This document shows, piece after piece, positions 31,482 to 40,848 of a stretch of DNA of 64,000 bases. Each line of letters opens with the position of its first letter. Within the stretch, counting starts at the first letter, position 1. The notes below the pieces were generated by a model that had not been told where the DNA came from, ran no database searches, and saw only the letters and a list, made by a program, of their open reading frames with translations. The stretch is taken from NCBI RefSeq assembly GCF_020831365.1, contig NZ_JAJHPV010000014.1:1-64000 (forward strand). Reading direction: 5' to 3'. Origin of the DNA: Massilia agrisoli (lineage in GTDB: Bacteria; Pseudomonadota; Gammaproteobacteria; Burkholderiales; Burkholderiaceae_D). A program made the position numbers and the translations under genes.

Positions 31482-33773
31482 TCAGGGTTCGATGTTGGGC
31501 TCGGCGTCGACCGCGTAGCGATCCCGGCCGCCGCGTTTGGCGATGTACATCGCGCCGTCCGCCCGCCGGATGATGTCGTCGGCGCTCATGCCGCGCGCGT
31601 AGTACGCCACGCCGATGCTGGTGCTTACCTTGAGGCGCAGTTCGCCAACTTCGAACGCCGGGTGCATCGCGTTGACCAGCTTGCCGGCCACGTACTCGGC
31701 CCCCGCGCGGTCGCTGATATCGTCGAGCAGCAAGGCGAATTCATCGCCGCCCAGCCGGGCAACGAGGTCCATGTCGCGCACGGTGGCCTTGATCCGCGCG
31801 GAAAACGCGGTCAGCAGGGCGTCACCGACATCGTGCCCGTGCGTATCGTTGACGCTCTTGAAGTGGTCGATATCGAAATACATGAGGGCGAACATGCCGC
31901 CCTTGCGCTTGATGCGCGATATCGCCTGTTCCAGGTGTTGGTAGAAAAATGTCCGGTTCGCCAGCTTGGTCAGTCCGTCGTAATGCGCGAGCTCGCGCAA
32001 CTGGCTCTCCATCTGTTTGCGTTCGGTAATGTCCTCATACACGCCCAGCAGCGCGACGGTTTCCCCATCGATATTCGTCAGCGGAATTTTGCTCGTGCGC
32101 AGCCAGCTGACGCTGCCGTCGTTGCGGTACTGCGGTTCCTCGTAATTGATCCTGGCATGGCCGCTGCGGAGCGTGGCGGCGTCATCCGCGCGATACAGCT
32201 CGGCGCTGGCGCGCCACGCAAGGTCGAAGTCGTTCTTGCCGATAATCTGCTCGGGCTGTTCCAGGCCCGCATCATGGCAGAAGGCCTTATTACAGCCGAG
32301 ATATTCCAGCTTTGTGTTCTTCCAGAACACACGTTGGGGGATATGATCAATCACCAGCTGCAGCATCTGCTTGGATTCTTTGAGTTCCCAGGCGCGCTGC
32401 CGCTGGGCGGTGATGTTTTCGGCGATGCCGACGATATGGATGACCTTGTCCCCGGTCTTAATCGGAATCATGATGACGCTCAGCTGGATCAGCTTGCCCT
32501 CGCCATCGACAATTGCTGAGTTGTACGTGACCGAATTGCCGCGCAGCGTCTCCTGGAACTGCGCCCGCGCCAGGTCTTGCTTCTCGGGTACGATCATGTC
32601 CTCGACCGACTTGCCGATCAGCTCCTCCTTGCTCATCTTAAACTCCATCAGCGCGCGCGAATTGGCATTCGTAAAACGGCGCTGCGCGTCCAGCAGGTAG
32701 ACGGCAGACGGATGGCTTTCAAAAACCTCGTCGAAGCGCAGCGTTTGCTGATCGCCGCGCAGCCTGCTTCGGTTGCGCCCCAGCCAGGCCGCCAGCGCCC
32801 ACGACATCCCCAGCGACGATAACAGGCCGCCCGCGAGGATCACAGCGCCCATCGAGCTTTCGTACCGCGCGAGATACTCCGGTTTTGCGAAAAAGGCCAG
32901 CTCCCACTGGCGTCCGCCGACCATCATCGATTGGCGGTGCGCGACGCCGAAAGCGCGTTGGTTCGGCACGGCGCCGGAACCCCTGCCACTGCGGTAGAGG
33001 TGCGTTGACCCGTCAAGGATGTCGAGGTCGAACTCCGTGCGAAACGCGTTTCCCAGGGCGCGATCGATCATCGCTGGCACGTGGTAAATCGAGAACACGA
33101 AGCCGCGCAATGCCGCGCGCCGTTCCTCGACGGTGGCCGAAGGCATCGCCAGGTCGTAGATGGGGGTGAACACACCGATGATCGGCTCGGTGCGCGGGCC
33201 CGACAGGTTGTGATGCCGCTCCGTCGCGATGGTCTGGCCCGAGTCGCGCGCCTGCTGCATGGCAGCCCAGCGCTGGGGGACGCCGGCAAAGTCGCGCCCC
33301 CGTATCGGCCTGAAATGCGCGTCGCGCGGAAGCGCATACAGGTAGGGAAAAGTATCGACCGCATCGGCGCCGGGGCCGTTGATCGAAAAGCCGGGGGCCT
33401 CGCCTTGCATCCTGCTTTCGAACTGACCTTTGGCGGCGCGCGGCACGCGCGGGACATACCCGATGGAGCGCAAGCCGGGGTGCTCGGTCAGGGCATCGAC
33501 CGTCGCCAGGTAGGCGTCGTAATCCTTCAGGCTGGTTGGCCCGGACGCGGCGATAAATCCAGCGAAGGCCTTGGTCAGCTTGAGATAGGCGTCGACGCCG
33601 TTCTGCAAGGCCAGCACCGATTCGGTGGCATCGGCGCGCGCATGGATCGCGATCCTCTCGCGCTGCGTGCGCTGCTGCGCCAGGAAGGCGAGCAGGGTGA
33701 CCACGCACGCAATAATCAGCAGCAGGAATACCGGTGCGTTCTCGCGGATCGCTGTACGGGTTGATCGTCGCAT
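31482..33773 (-). CDS. CHASE-PAS-PAS-GGDEF diguanylate cyclase
   Basis: A 763-residue membrane sensor. A first helix (about 15-34) and a second (about 300-325) bracket a periplasmic CHASE-type domain with RSIGYVPRV. Two PAS domains with a PAC-like ENITAQRQRAWELKES linker follow, then a GGDEF domain. The active-site GGDEF is intact at 675-679, with an RxxD inhibitory site (RDMD) five residues before it. No EAL domain is present. I start at the ATG at 33773; the longer open frame upstream overlaps the TlpA-like gene and is low-complexity. Confidence 0.9.
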   Translation of the reverse strand: MRRSTRTAIRENAPVFLLLIIACVVTLLAFLAQQRTQRERIAIHARADATESVLALQNGVDAYLKLTKAFAGFIAASGPTSLKDYDAYLATVDALTEHPGLRSIGYVPRVPRAAKGQFESRMQGEAPGFSINGPGADAVDTFPYLYALPRDAHFRPIRGRDFAGVPQRWAAMQQARDSGQTIATERHHNLSGPRTEPIIGVFTPIYDLAMPSATVEERRAALRGFVFSIYHVPAMIDRALGNAFRTEFDLDILDGSTHLYRSGRGSGAVPNQRAFGVAHRQSMMVGGRQWELAFFAKPEYLARYESSMGAVILAGGLLSSLGMSWALAAWLGRNRSRLRGDQQTLRFDEVFESHPSAVYLLDAQRRFTNANSRALMEFKMSKEELIGKSVEDMIVPEKQDLARAQFQETLRGNSVTYNSAIVDGEGKLIQLSVIMIPIKTGDKVIHIVGIAENITAQRQRAWELKESKQMLQLVIDHIPQRVFWKNTKLEYLGCNKAFCHDAGLEQPEQIIGKNDFDLAWRASAELYRADDAATLRSGHARINYEEPQYRNDGSVSWLRTSKIPLTNIDGETVALLGVYEDITERKQMESQLRELAHYDGLTKLANRTFFYQHLEQAISRIKRKGGMFALMYFDIDHFKSVNDTHGHDVGDALLTAFSARIKATVRDMDLVARLGGDEFALLLDDISDRAGAEYVAGKLVNAMHPAFEVGELRLKVSTSIGVAYYARGMSADDIIRRADGAMYIAKRGGRDRYAVDAEPNIEP

Positions 33774-33883
33774 TCTGGGTTCCCGCCTTTCGCATGCCAG
33801 AACCGGCCGTGCGCATGCCACGCGCATGCTGCTCGGCCGGGACAAGCCCAATATAGCATGCGGTTTTTGCGCCGTCCTGTTCG

Positions 33884-34711
33884 CTACCGCGCGGCAGGCC
33901 CCGCCGTGCGTATTTGCGCCAGTTTGGCTTCCAGCGACGCGGCGGACACAGGCCCGAGGTGGGCGTCCACCAGCCGTCCTCGCGCGTCGTAGAACAGGGT
34001 GGTCGGCATGCCGGATGAGCCGACCGCGCGCCCCACCGCGCCGGCCTGGTCGAGCAGCACGTTGTCGAGCGCCAGGCCGCCTCCGCGCAGGTAGTCTGCC
34101 ACCGGCGCCGCGTCTTCGCGCTGGTTCGCAAACACAAAGGTGATGCCGCGATCGCGCTGCTGCGCCGCCGCCAGTACCGGCATCTCGCGCCTGCATGGCG
34201 GGCACCAGGTCGCCCACAGGTTCACGACCATCGGTTGTCCGGCGCCCAGCCGGGACAGCGCCACCGGCTTGCCGTCAAGCGTCGCAAGGGTCACTTCGGG
34301 CACCGTCTTCCCATCATTCATTCCAAGCAGGGCCGGCGCGCCCGACATGAACCAGGCAAACGCGCCGGCCAGCACGCCTGCCATGAGCGGATTGCGCAGC
34401 GCCTTGTGCCGGTAAGCGCGATAGCCGCCGTAGCCGAGCGCCGCGCCGATGCCCGCCAGCGGCGAAAAACCGCCGTCGCGAATATCGATGATCGACAACG
34501 GCGCCGCGCTGTAAAGTTCGAACCAGGTAGCGACGAAGGCGATCCGCGCGGCGACCAGGCCTACCGCCAGCATATCGACCAGCACGCCGCCAATGCGGAT
34601 CTTGTCGCGCCGTCCCACCCAATGTCCCACAGCGGCCGCGATGAGCAAGCTGGTAAGCATGAACACATGGCTGGCCTGGATGCTCAAGGGACCGAGGTTA
34701 AAGTTCATCAT
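33884..34711 (-). CDS. LGT-like membrane domain fused to a TlpA thioredoxin domain
   Basis: A 275-residue protein. Residues 1-135 hold about four hydrophobic helices with an LGT-like start (NFNLGPLSIQASHVFML). Residues 140-275 form a TlpA/ResA-like thioredoxin domain with active site WATWCPPCRREMP and the cis-Pro region GMPTTLFYD. It probably reduces periplasmic disulfides, drawing electrons through the membrane part or acting on envelope proteins. The start is one of two adjacent ATGs (34711 chosen). It is divergent from the SagB-like gene, 111 bp away. Confidence 0.8.
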   Translation of the reverse strand: MMNFNLGPLSIQASHVFMLTSLLIAAAVGHWVGRRDKIRIGGVLVDMLAVGLVAARIAFVATWFELYSAAPLSIIDIRDGGFSPLAGIGAALGYGGYRAYRHKALRNPLMAGVLAGAFAWFMSGAPALLGMNDGKTVPEVTLATLDGKPVALSRLGAGQPMVVNLWATWCPPCRREMPVLAAAQQRDRGITFVFANQREDAAPVADYLRGGGLALDNVLLDQAGAVGRAVGSSGMPTTLFYDARGRLVDAHLGPVSAASLEAKLAQIRTAGPAAR

Positions 34712-34822
34712 GGCGGGCGCCCACAGATATAAAGCCGATATTGTGACAGGTGACGCGGCGGGCGCGGGCACAGCAGCAAACAGCGATAGAATTCGATACG
34801 TCGTCCTTCGCTGGTGCCGCCG

Positions 34823-36643
34823 ATGCCAAAGCTCGCCTGGGTCCTGATACCGCTTGCGGCATATGCCGCAGTCCTCGCCGTAACGGCGTGGCGCGGACGC
34901 TCGCCCGCGCGCCTGGCACTGAATGTCCATACCAGCCTGCTGTTGCTGGCCTACCTGCTGGCCACGGCGGGGCTCGGGATATTCTGGGTCGCCAACCAGC
35001 AGCTTCCGGTATTTGACTGGCACTACCTGTTTGGCTATGCCACGCTGGCGCTGGTGTCCGTGCATCTTGTGTTCAACCTGCCGATCGTCGTGCGCTGGTT
35101 CGCGCGCAAGCAGCCCAGGCCGGCGCCGCCGCAGCGTGGCGGGCCACGGCTGGTGCTGCAGGCGGCGGCACTGGCGGCGGCATTCGGCGTGGCCTACTTT
35201 GTCGGTACCCGCCAGGCCGCCGATCCGCTGCCGGCCGCGAATGCCGGTGACATGCCCGCATCGATCCAGGCGGTGCTCCAGTACCACGCGTTTTCGTCGG
35301 CGTCGCGCAGCGGCGTCTTCGCACGCGCCCCTGGCGTCGAATGGGGATCGCCGCCAGCCCCATTCAAGCGTTACGATGGCGTGAAAACCATCGCACTCGA
35401 ACGCGGGACCGCAGGCGGCGCAAGCCTTGGCGATATGCTGCGCGCGCCTGCCCAAACAAGCGCGCGCCTTGACCTCGCAGGGCTTGGCCAGATGCTGCAC
35501 CTGGCGGCCGGCATTACCCAGCAGCGTGGCGGGCATGCGCTGCGCGCCGCGCCGTCTTCCGGTGCGCTGTTCCCGAGTGAGCTGTATGTGGCGGCGCGCT
35601 CGGTCGATGGGCTGGCGCCGGGCCTGTACCACTACGACCCCGCGCACCACCGGCTCGACGCGCTTGGGCCGCTTCCGGCCACGCTGGGCGCACCCGCTGC
35701 CGACGCGGCCGATGCCGCCATCATCCTGAGCGCGGTGTTCCGCCGTACCGGCTACAAGTACCACAACCGCGCCTACCGCTACGCCGCCGCGGATGCCGGA
35801 CACCTGCTGGAAAACGTGCGGCTCGGCGCGCACGGCGCCGGCGTGCGTGCGCAGTTGCTGGCGTCCTTCGACGATGATGCGGCGGCGCGCGCGATTGCGG
35901 CCGACGGCGTGGAAGAGGGTGTGCTTGCCGTGGTCGCGTTGAACGGACCGCAGCCGCAGATGGTTGCGACCGACGTGCGGGCGCGCCTTGCACCGGTCAG
36001 CGAACCGCGCGCATCGGCAATCGGCGTCACAGGCATGGTCCAGCGCGCGACATCGCTGCACCGCGAGACGCCTGCAGCGGCCGAGGCCATCGCCTTGCCC
36101 GCGCCATTGCGCTTCACCCGCGACCTGCACGAGACCATCGTCAACCGCCGCAGCGAACGGCGCTACAGCGCGCAGGCCGTGTCGCTGGCTGCATTGTCCT
36201 CGCTGCTTGCCGCGGCCGCGCAGCCTGCGCAACTATCCGATGCGGTGACGCTCAACGTCGTCGTCAACCGTGTGGATGGCCTCGCGCCCGGCGTCTACCG
36301 CTACCTGTCGCAGCATGGGCTGCAACGCCTGCGCGGAGGCGACTTCCAGGCGGCGGCAAGGTCGGCGGCGCTGTCGCAGGACGTGATCGGCGACGCTGCC
36401 GCGGTACTGATCCTGTCCGCCGACCGCGACCAGGTCCTCGCGCAAGGTGCGCGCGGCTACCGCCATGTATTCATCGAGGCTGGACTGGTGGGCGAGCGCT
36501 GGCTGCTCGGCGCCACCGCCCAGGGCCTGGGCGCCTGCCCGGTCGGCGCGTTCTACGATGACGAGGCTGCGGCCCTCATCGGGGCCGATCCAGGGCGCCA
36601 CTGGGTGCTGCACTTTGCGGCAGTCGGCGTGCGCGCGCCCTGA
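34823..36643 (+). CDS. Membrane protein with two SagB-type nitroreductase domains
   Basis: A 606-residue protein. Residues 5-135 form about four membrane helices (LAWVLIPLAAYAAVLAVTAW, then LLLLAYLLATAGLGIFWV and others). Then come two SagB/ThcOx-like flavin nitroreductase domains: one at about 145-395 with APSSGALFPSELYV and YKYHNRAYRYAAADAGH, and one at about 420-606 with RRSERRYS and RGYRHVFIEAGLVGERWLL. SagB-type enzymes are FMN oxidases that act on azole-containing peptides, but no peptide precursor or YcaO gene is visible. The GTG at 34814 is an alternative start. Confidence 0.75.
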   Translation: MPKLAWVLIPLAAYAAVLAVTAWRGRSPARLALNVHTSLLLLAYLLATAGLGIFWVANQQLPVFDWHYLFGYATLALVSVHLVFNLPIVVRWFARKQPRPAPPQRGGPRLVLQAAALAAAFGVAYFVGTRQAADPLPAANAGDMPASIQAVLQYHAFSSASRSGVFARAPGVEWGSPPAPFKRYDGVKTIALERGTAGGASLGDMLRAPAQTSARLDLAGLGQMLHLAAGITQQRGGHALRAAPSSGALFPSELYVAARSVDGLAPGLYHYDPAHHRLDALGPLPATLGAPAADAADAAIILSAVFRRTGYKYHNRAYRYAAADAGHLLENVRLGAHGAGVRAQLLASFDDDAAARAIAADGVEEGVLAVVALNGPQPQMVATDVRARLAPVSEPRASAIGVTGMVQRATSLHRETPAAAEAIALPAPLRFTRDLHETIVNRRSERRYSAQAVSLAALSSLLAAAAQPAQLSDAVTLNVVVNRVDGLAPGVYRYLSQHGLQRLRGGDFQAAARSAALSQDVIGDAAAVLILSADRDQVLAQGARGYRHVFIEAGLVGERWLLGATAQGLGACPVGAFYDDEAAALIGADPGRHWVLHFAAVGVRAP

Positions 36644-36704
36644 AGCCAAAGGCAATTGCGCGTTCTCAAGTAAGGCCCAGGCTCCAGCCCGTACGCTTGC
36701 GGGG

Positions 36705-37853
36705 ATGGGCCAGCCTCGAATCCTTCACATCAGCAACGATTTCTTGTGGACCAAGGTTCACAAGAATTTGTACACGCAGCTCGACCGGCTGGGCGTGCGC
36801 CAGGACATCTTCACGCCCTTGCGCAAGCACTCCAATCCCGACAACAACAGAATTGACTTCACCGTACCCGGTTCGGCGCTACGGTTCTCCAGCGTGCTGA
36901 GCGGCTATCACCGGCTCTTTTTCAGGCAGAAGATCCGCAAGCTGTTCCGTGACCTTGACGCCCACGGCATTGGCGGCCAGTGCGACCTGGTCCACGCCAC
37001 CACGCTGTTCAGCGACGGCGCACTGGCGTATGAATTGTTCCGGAAATACGGCAAGCCCTACATCGTGTCGGTGCGGAATACGGACATCAACATGTTCCTG
37101 AAATACAAACCGCACCTCATTTTCCTTGCGCGCAAAATACTCGACAATGCGCAACGCCTGGTATTCATCAGCCAATCCAACTTCGATAATTTTTTCCGCC
37201 ATCCGCTGGTCACCCTGTTCGCCTTGCGCTACTGGAAAAAGGCGCTTGTCATCAACAATGGCATTGACCGGCTGTGGCTGGACAACATCGACCGCCGCCA
37301 GCGTATCCAGGCGAAAAGGATCTTGTTCATCGGGCGGTTTGACCGCAACAAGAATGCGGTGAGGTTGATCCAGGCCTTCCTGGCATTGCACGCATTGCGG
37401 CCCGACCTGAAACTGAGCCTGGTCGGCAGCAACGGTCCGCAACAACACAAGGTTGAATCGCTGGCGGCCAGGCATCCCGATTGCATCACCTTCCACGGAC
37501 CAGTCGAAGCCGGTCCGGCACTGGTCGACATCTGCCGCGCCAGCGACCTGTTTGCCATGGCGTCGCACCATGAAACCTTCGGCCTTGTGTATGTCGAGGC
37601 CCTGTCGCAGGGCCTGCCAGTCTTGTTTACCCGAGGGCAGGGCATCGATGGCAGCTTCACCGAGCCGGTGGGCGTGGCGGTCGACCCGTCGTCGGTGGCG
37701 GATATACGCCGCGGCCTGGAACAGATGATCGATAACTATGCATCCTTCACCACCAGCGAGTTGCGCTTCGACCGCTTCATGTGGGAACGCATCGCCGTCC
37801 GCTACCTCGATATGTACCGGACAATACTATCGCCGGCCTCACCTTTTAGTTAG
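36705..37853 (+). CDS. GT4-family glycosyltransferase
   Basis: A 382-residue GT-B enzyme. The N-terminal domain begins MGQPRILHISNDFLWTK. The C-terminal domain has the nucleotide-sugar site: RILFIGRFDRNKN, then the E-x7-E motif in HHETFGLVYVEALSQGLPVL. No signal or membrane helix is present. The ATG at 36705 sits 61 bp after the SagB-like gene. It is probably the first gene of the rightward polysaccharide arm. Confidence 0.85.
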   Translation: MGQPRILHISNDFLWTKVHKNLYTQLDRLGVRQDIFTPLRKHSNPDNNRIDFTVPGSALRFSSVLSGYHRLFFRQKIRKLFRDLDAHGIGGQCDLVHATTLFSDGALAYELFRKYGKPYIVSVRNTDINMFLKYKPHLIFLARKILDNAQRLVFISQSNFDNFFRHPLVTLFALRYWKKALVINNGIDRLWLDNIDRRQRIQAKRILFIGRFDRNKNAVRLIQAFLALHALRPDLKLSLVGSNGPQQHKVESLAARHPDCITFHGPVEAGPALVDICRASDLFAMASHHETFGLVYVEALSQGLPVLFTRGQGIDGSFTEPVGVAVDPSSVADIRRGLEQMIDNYASFTTSELRFDRFMWERIAVRYLDMYRTILSPASPFS

Positions 37854-37956
37854 AATTCTGTCATGGTGCGAACTCGACAGTTTCCTACCAACTCTTGCGT
37901 GAGGCAGTCATGGCTTTGGCCAGTAGTCAACCAGGCGTTTCCTTCTTGCCCGCTCC

Positions 37957-39522
37957 ATGCTGCAGGCAGGCGCGCTAGCTTCCGCATCCGGCGTTGCGCC
38001 GCCGCGCGCATCGGCCAACCGGCGCCTCGCCTGGGGTTTGCTGGCATCGCTGCTGTTCCATGCGCTGATCCTGTCGCTCCAGTTCGGCGTCCCCGGCATG
38101 GCCCTGCGGGGCGCGCGTTCCGCCATCCAGATCGTGCTGGCGCCTGCGCCGCCGCCCGTGGCGGAGCCTGTCGCTGCCGACCCCGAGCCCGACCGGCCTG
38201 CGCTGCCACCGCGCCCAGCTCCCGTCACCGGAATGCAGCTGGTGGACCCGGTAGCCAGGCCCATCCCAGCGCCCACGCCGCCGCCAAAAGCGGTCAGCAA
38301 GGCGAAGGCGCGCAAGGCGCCACGCATCAGCACGCCGCTTCCGAAACCTGATGCCGAGGCGCCGGTGCGCGTCATTGCGCAGGCCAGCAACCCGGACAGC
38401 GAATTCATCGTGCCGCTGCCGCAGCCGGAGGAGGCGCTACAGAAGACGATCGACCCGTCCGAGGCCCAGCACGGCAGCGACGATATGGCGCAGGCACTGC
38501 AAGAGGAGGCGCCGCTGCCGGAGCTGCAGCAGCCTGTGATCGCCGTGAACGATGCGGCAGGGGAGCAACTGCAGAAGGATGCCGCCGAAGCGCGCAGTGC
38601 GGCGCTTGCGGAACGCGAGCAGGCAATACTGGCGCAGGAGCGCCTTGCGCAAGAAACGGCCGAGCGGCGCAGGCTGGAAGAGCAGCTTGCCGAGCGTCGC
38701 GCGCAAGAAATGCTGGAGCGGCAGAAGGCCGACGAACTGCTTGCGCAGCAACGCCGGGCACAGGAACTGGCAGAACGCCAGAAATCGGAAGAGCGTCTCG
38801 CGCAGCAGCGCCGCGACATGGAGCTTGCCGAACGCAAAGAGGCCGACGCGCTGCGCGCCCGCCAGCGCCTGGCTGAGGAGGCTGCCGAACGCCTGCGCCT
38901 TGACGAAATCGCCGCGCGCAAGCTCGCAGGCGAGCGCGCCCGCCAGGATGCTGAGCGCGAACGCGAGGCGGCGCTGGCCCGCGCAGCACCGCCCGGCGAT
39001 CCATTCGGCGCGGCCGACGGGCAGGGCGCAAGCGGGCGGACCAAGGGTAGCGCCGGCAACTACGGCAGCGACTTGTCGAACCGCGTGCGCGACCTCAGCA
39101 AGGGGCTGGACCTGCTGGCCGGCGCCCCGCCGGCGCGGGTGCGGCCGGACGAGGCGCGCGCGTCGCGCCGCGTCGTGGCCGACAGCGCCGACCGCGACGT
39201 GCCGCTGCGTATGTACGTCGAAAGCTGGCGCCAGAAGATCGAGCGCAACGGCAGCATGAATTTCCCCAGGCTGATCGGCGAGCGCGCACGTATCGATCCG
39301 CTTGTCAGCGTGGCCGTCCGCAGCGACGGCAGCATCGAGGACGTGACCATCGTCCGCTCCAGCGGCCGCCAGGATACCGACGACGCCGTTCGCCGCATCG
39401 TCCGCATCAACGCGCTGTACTCGAGGTTCCCGCCCAACATCGCCTCACGGTACGACGTCATCGAGATCCGCCGCATCTGGACCTTCGACCAGGTCCTCAA
39501 GCTGGTCGACGAAGTGCGCTAG
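37957..39522 (+). CDS. TolA/TonB-like energy-transducer protein with long coiled coil
   Basis: A 521-residue protein with TolA-like layout. It has one N-terminal membrane helix at about 25-45 (LAWGLLASLLFHALILSLQF), a Pro/Ala-rich stretch at about 50-130, and a long charged Ala/Glu/Arg/Gln coiled coil at about 200-345. A C-terminal TonB_C-like fold at about 415-521 contains NFPRLIGERARIDPLVSVAVRSDG-type strands. No ExbBD or TolQR genes accompany it. It sits between a glycosyltransferase and the Wza-type gene. The start ATG lacks a clear Shine-Dalgarno. Confidence 0.75.
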   Translation: MLQAGALASASGVAPPRASANRRLAWGLLASLLFHALILSLQFGVPGMALRGARSAIQIVLAPAPPPVAEPVAADPEPDRPALPPRPAPVTGMQLVDPVARPIPAPTPPPKAVSKAKARKAPRISTPLPKPDAEAPVRVIAQASNPDSEFIVPLPQPEEALQKTIDPSEAQHGSDDMAQALQEEAPLPELQQPVIAVNDAAGEQLQKDAAEARSAALAEREQAILAQERLAQETAERRRLEEQLAERRAQEMLERQKADELLAQQRRAQELAERQKSEERLAQQRRDMELAERKEADALRARQRLAEEAAERLRLDEIAARKLAGERARQDAEREREAALARAAPPGDPFGAADGQGASGRTKGSAGNYGSDLSNRVRDLSKGLDLLAGAPPARVRPDEARASRRVVADSADRDVPLRMYVESWRQKIERNGSMNFPRLIGERARIDPLVSVAVRSDGSIEDVTIVRSSGRQDTDDAVRRIVRINALYSRFPPNIASRYDVIEIRRIWTFDQVLKLVDEVR

Positions 39523-39705
39523 CCCTCCATCCCGGCCGTTTTTCGGCCACCCAGGCACATCATTTCACTAGGTAAATATGCCTGAGGCTGCCATTTGATT
39601 TGCGCCAAAGCCGTTGTCATCCAGCTCACTTACTCTGGATCAGACAGGTAATAGCCGGAGGCACAACTATCTCTTTCCCGGCTGGCAATGCGGATGGGTA
39701 CCAAC

Positions 39706-40827
39706 ATGAAAAATATGATACGAGCCCAATGGATTGTCTGCGTCGCGCTGCTGCTGGCGGCGGCGCTCGGCGGCTGTGCAGCCACCAGCAGCCGTATTGA
39801 AATGCCGGACGTCTCCGGCCAGGCCGGGCCGGCGCCGGACGCGCCGCCCACGCAGCTGATCACCGAGCAGCTGATCGCCGCCGAAAAGCAGCAGCGCGAG
39901 CAGCGCGCCAACCAGGCACTCGATCACCTCGTCGTGGCCGATCCGCCGCCCTACAAAATCGGTCCGGGCGATATCCTGTCGATCGTCGTCTGGGACCACC
40001 CTGAACTCGCGGGCCACGGGCTGGTCGCGTCCAGCAGCTCGGCGGAGGCGGGCACGTCGAGCACGCCGGCCCAGGGCTTCGTTGTCGATTACGACGGCAA
40101 GGTGCAGTTTCCGTTTGCCGGCTCGCTCAAGCTGTCGGGGCTCACTGAAGAGCAGGCACGCAACCTGCTGGTGTCGCGGCTGGCGCGCTACATCGCCCAG
40201 CCCAACGTCACCTTGCGCGTGCAGTCCTACCGCAGCAAACGCATCTATATGGATGGAGAAGTCCGGCTGCCCGGCCTGCAGGCGATCAACGACATTCCGA
40301 TGACCTTGCTCGAAGCGCTGAACCGCGCGGGTGGCCTGCAGCCGACGGCGGACCAGAGCCGCATCGTCCTCGAACGCGCCAAGAAGCGCTACAACCTCGA
40401 CCTGCGCGACCTGGTGCAGAAGGGCGTCAACCCCGGCAACATCCTGTTGCTGAACGGTGACGTGGTGCGCGTGCACTCGCGTGACGAGAGCAAGGTGTTC
40501 GTCTCCGGCGAAGTGGTCACGCCGAAAGCGCTGACGATGCACAACGGCCGCCTCAGCCTGAATGAAGCGCTGGGAGAATCGGGCGGCATCAGCCCCATGA
40601 CGGGCGATGCGCGCCAGGTGTTCGTGGTGCGCAAGGCGGCGGAAGGCACGCGCATCTTCCAGCTCGACGCACGCCAGCGCGGCGCACTGGCCATGGCGGA
40701 GGCGTTCGAGCTGCACCCGAAAGACCTGGTGTATGTCGCCGCCTCGCCGCTGGCCAACTGGCACCGCGGCCTGTCGCTGCTGTTCCCCGGAGCGCTGACG
40801 CAGGCGGTCGGCGTCACCCGGCCGTAA
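39706..40827 (+). CDS. wza: Wza-type polysaccharide export lipoprotein
   Basis: A 373-residue outer-membrane export protein. The signal peptide ends in lipobox LGGC (Cys24). A polysaccharide export (PES) domain with YKIGPGDILSIVVWDHPE follows, then SLBB repeats (MDGEVRLPGLQAIND and VSGEVVTPKALTMHNG). It would form the outer channel for polymer secreted with the Wzc-type kinase 21 bp downstream. Of three in-frame ATGs (39688, 39694, 39706) the last has GGATGGG at proper spacing. Confidence 0.9.
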   Translation: MKNMIRAQWIVCVALLLAAALGGCAATSSRIEMPDVSGQAGPAPDAPPTQLITEQLIAAEKQQREQRANQALDHLVVADPPPYKIGPGDILSIVVWDHPELAGHGLVASSSSAEAGTSSTPAQGFVVDYDGKVQFPFAGSLKLSGLTEEQARNLLVSRLARYIAQPNVTLRVQSYRSKRIYMDGEVRLPGLQAINDIPMTLLEALNRAGGLQPTADQSRIVLERAKKRYNLDLRDLVQKGVNPGNILLLNGDVVRVHSRDESKVFVSGEVVTPKALTMHNGRLSLNEALGESGGISPMTGDARQVFVVRKAAEGTRIFQLDARQRGALAMAEAFELHPKDLVYVAASPLANWHRGLSLLFPGALTQAVGVTRP

Positions 40828-40848
40828 ATCGCCACGAGGGCCACCACC

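Noticed and set aside
33774-34217. Upstream extension of the GGDEF gene
   Set aside because: It overlaps the TlpA-like coding region and reads as Arg/Gly/Ala-rich shadow sequence.
34823-36643. Thiazole/oxazole peptide cluster around the SagB-like gene
   Set aside because: No YcaO cyclodehydratase, precursor peptide or dedicated transporter is visible on either side.
37910-37978. A 22-codon frame overlapping the TolA-like start
   Set aside because: It is very short, lacks a good ribosome site and overlaps a larger gene.
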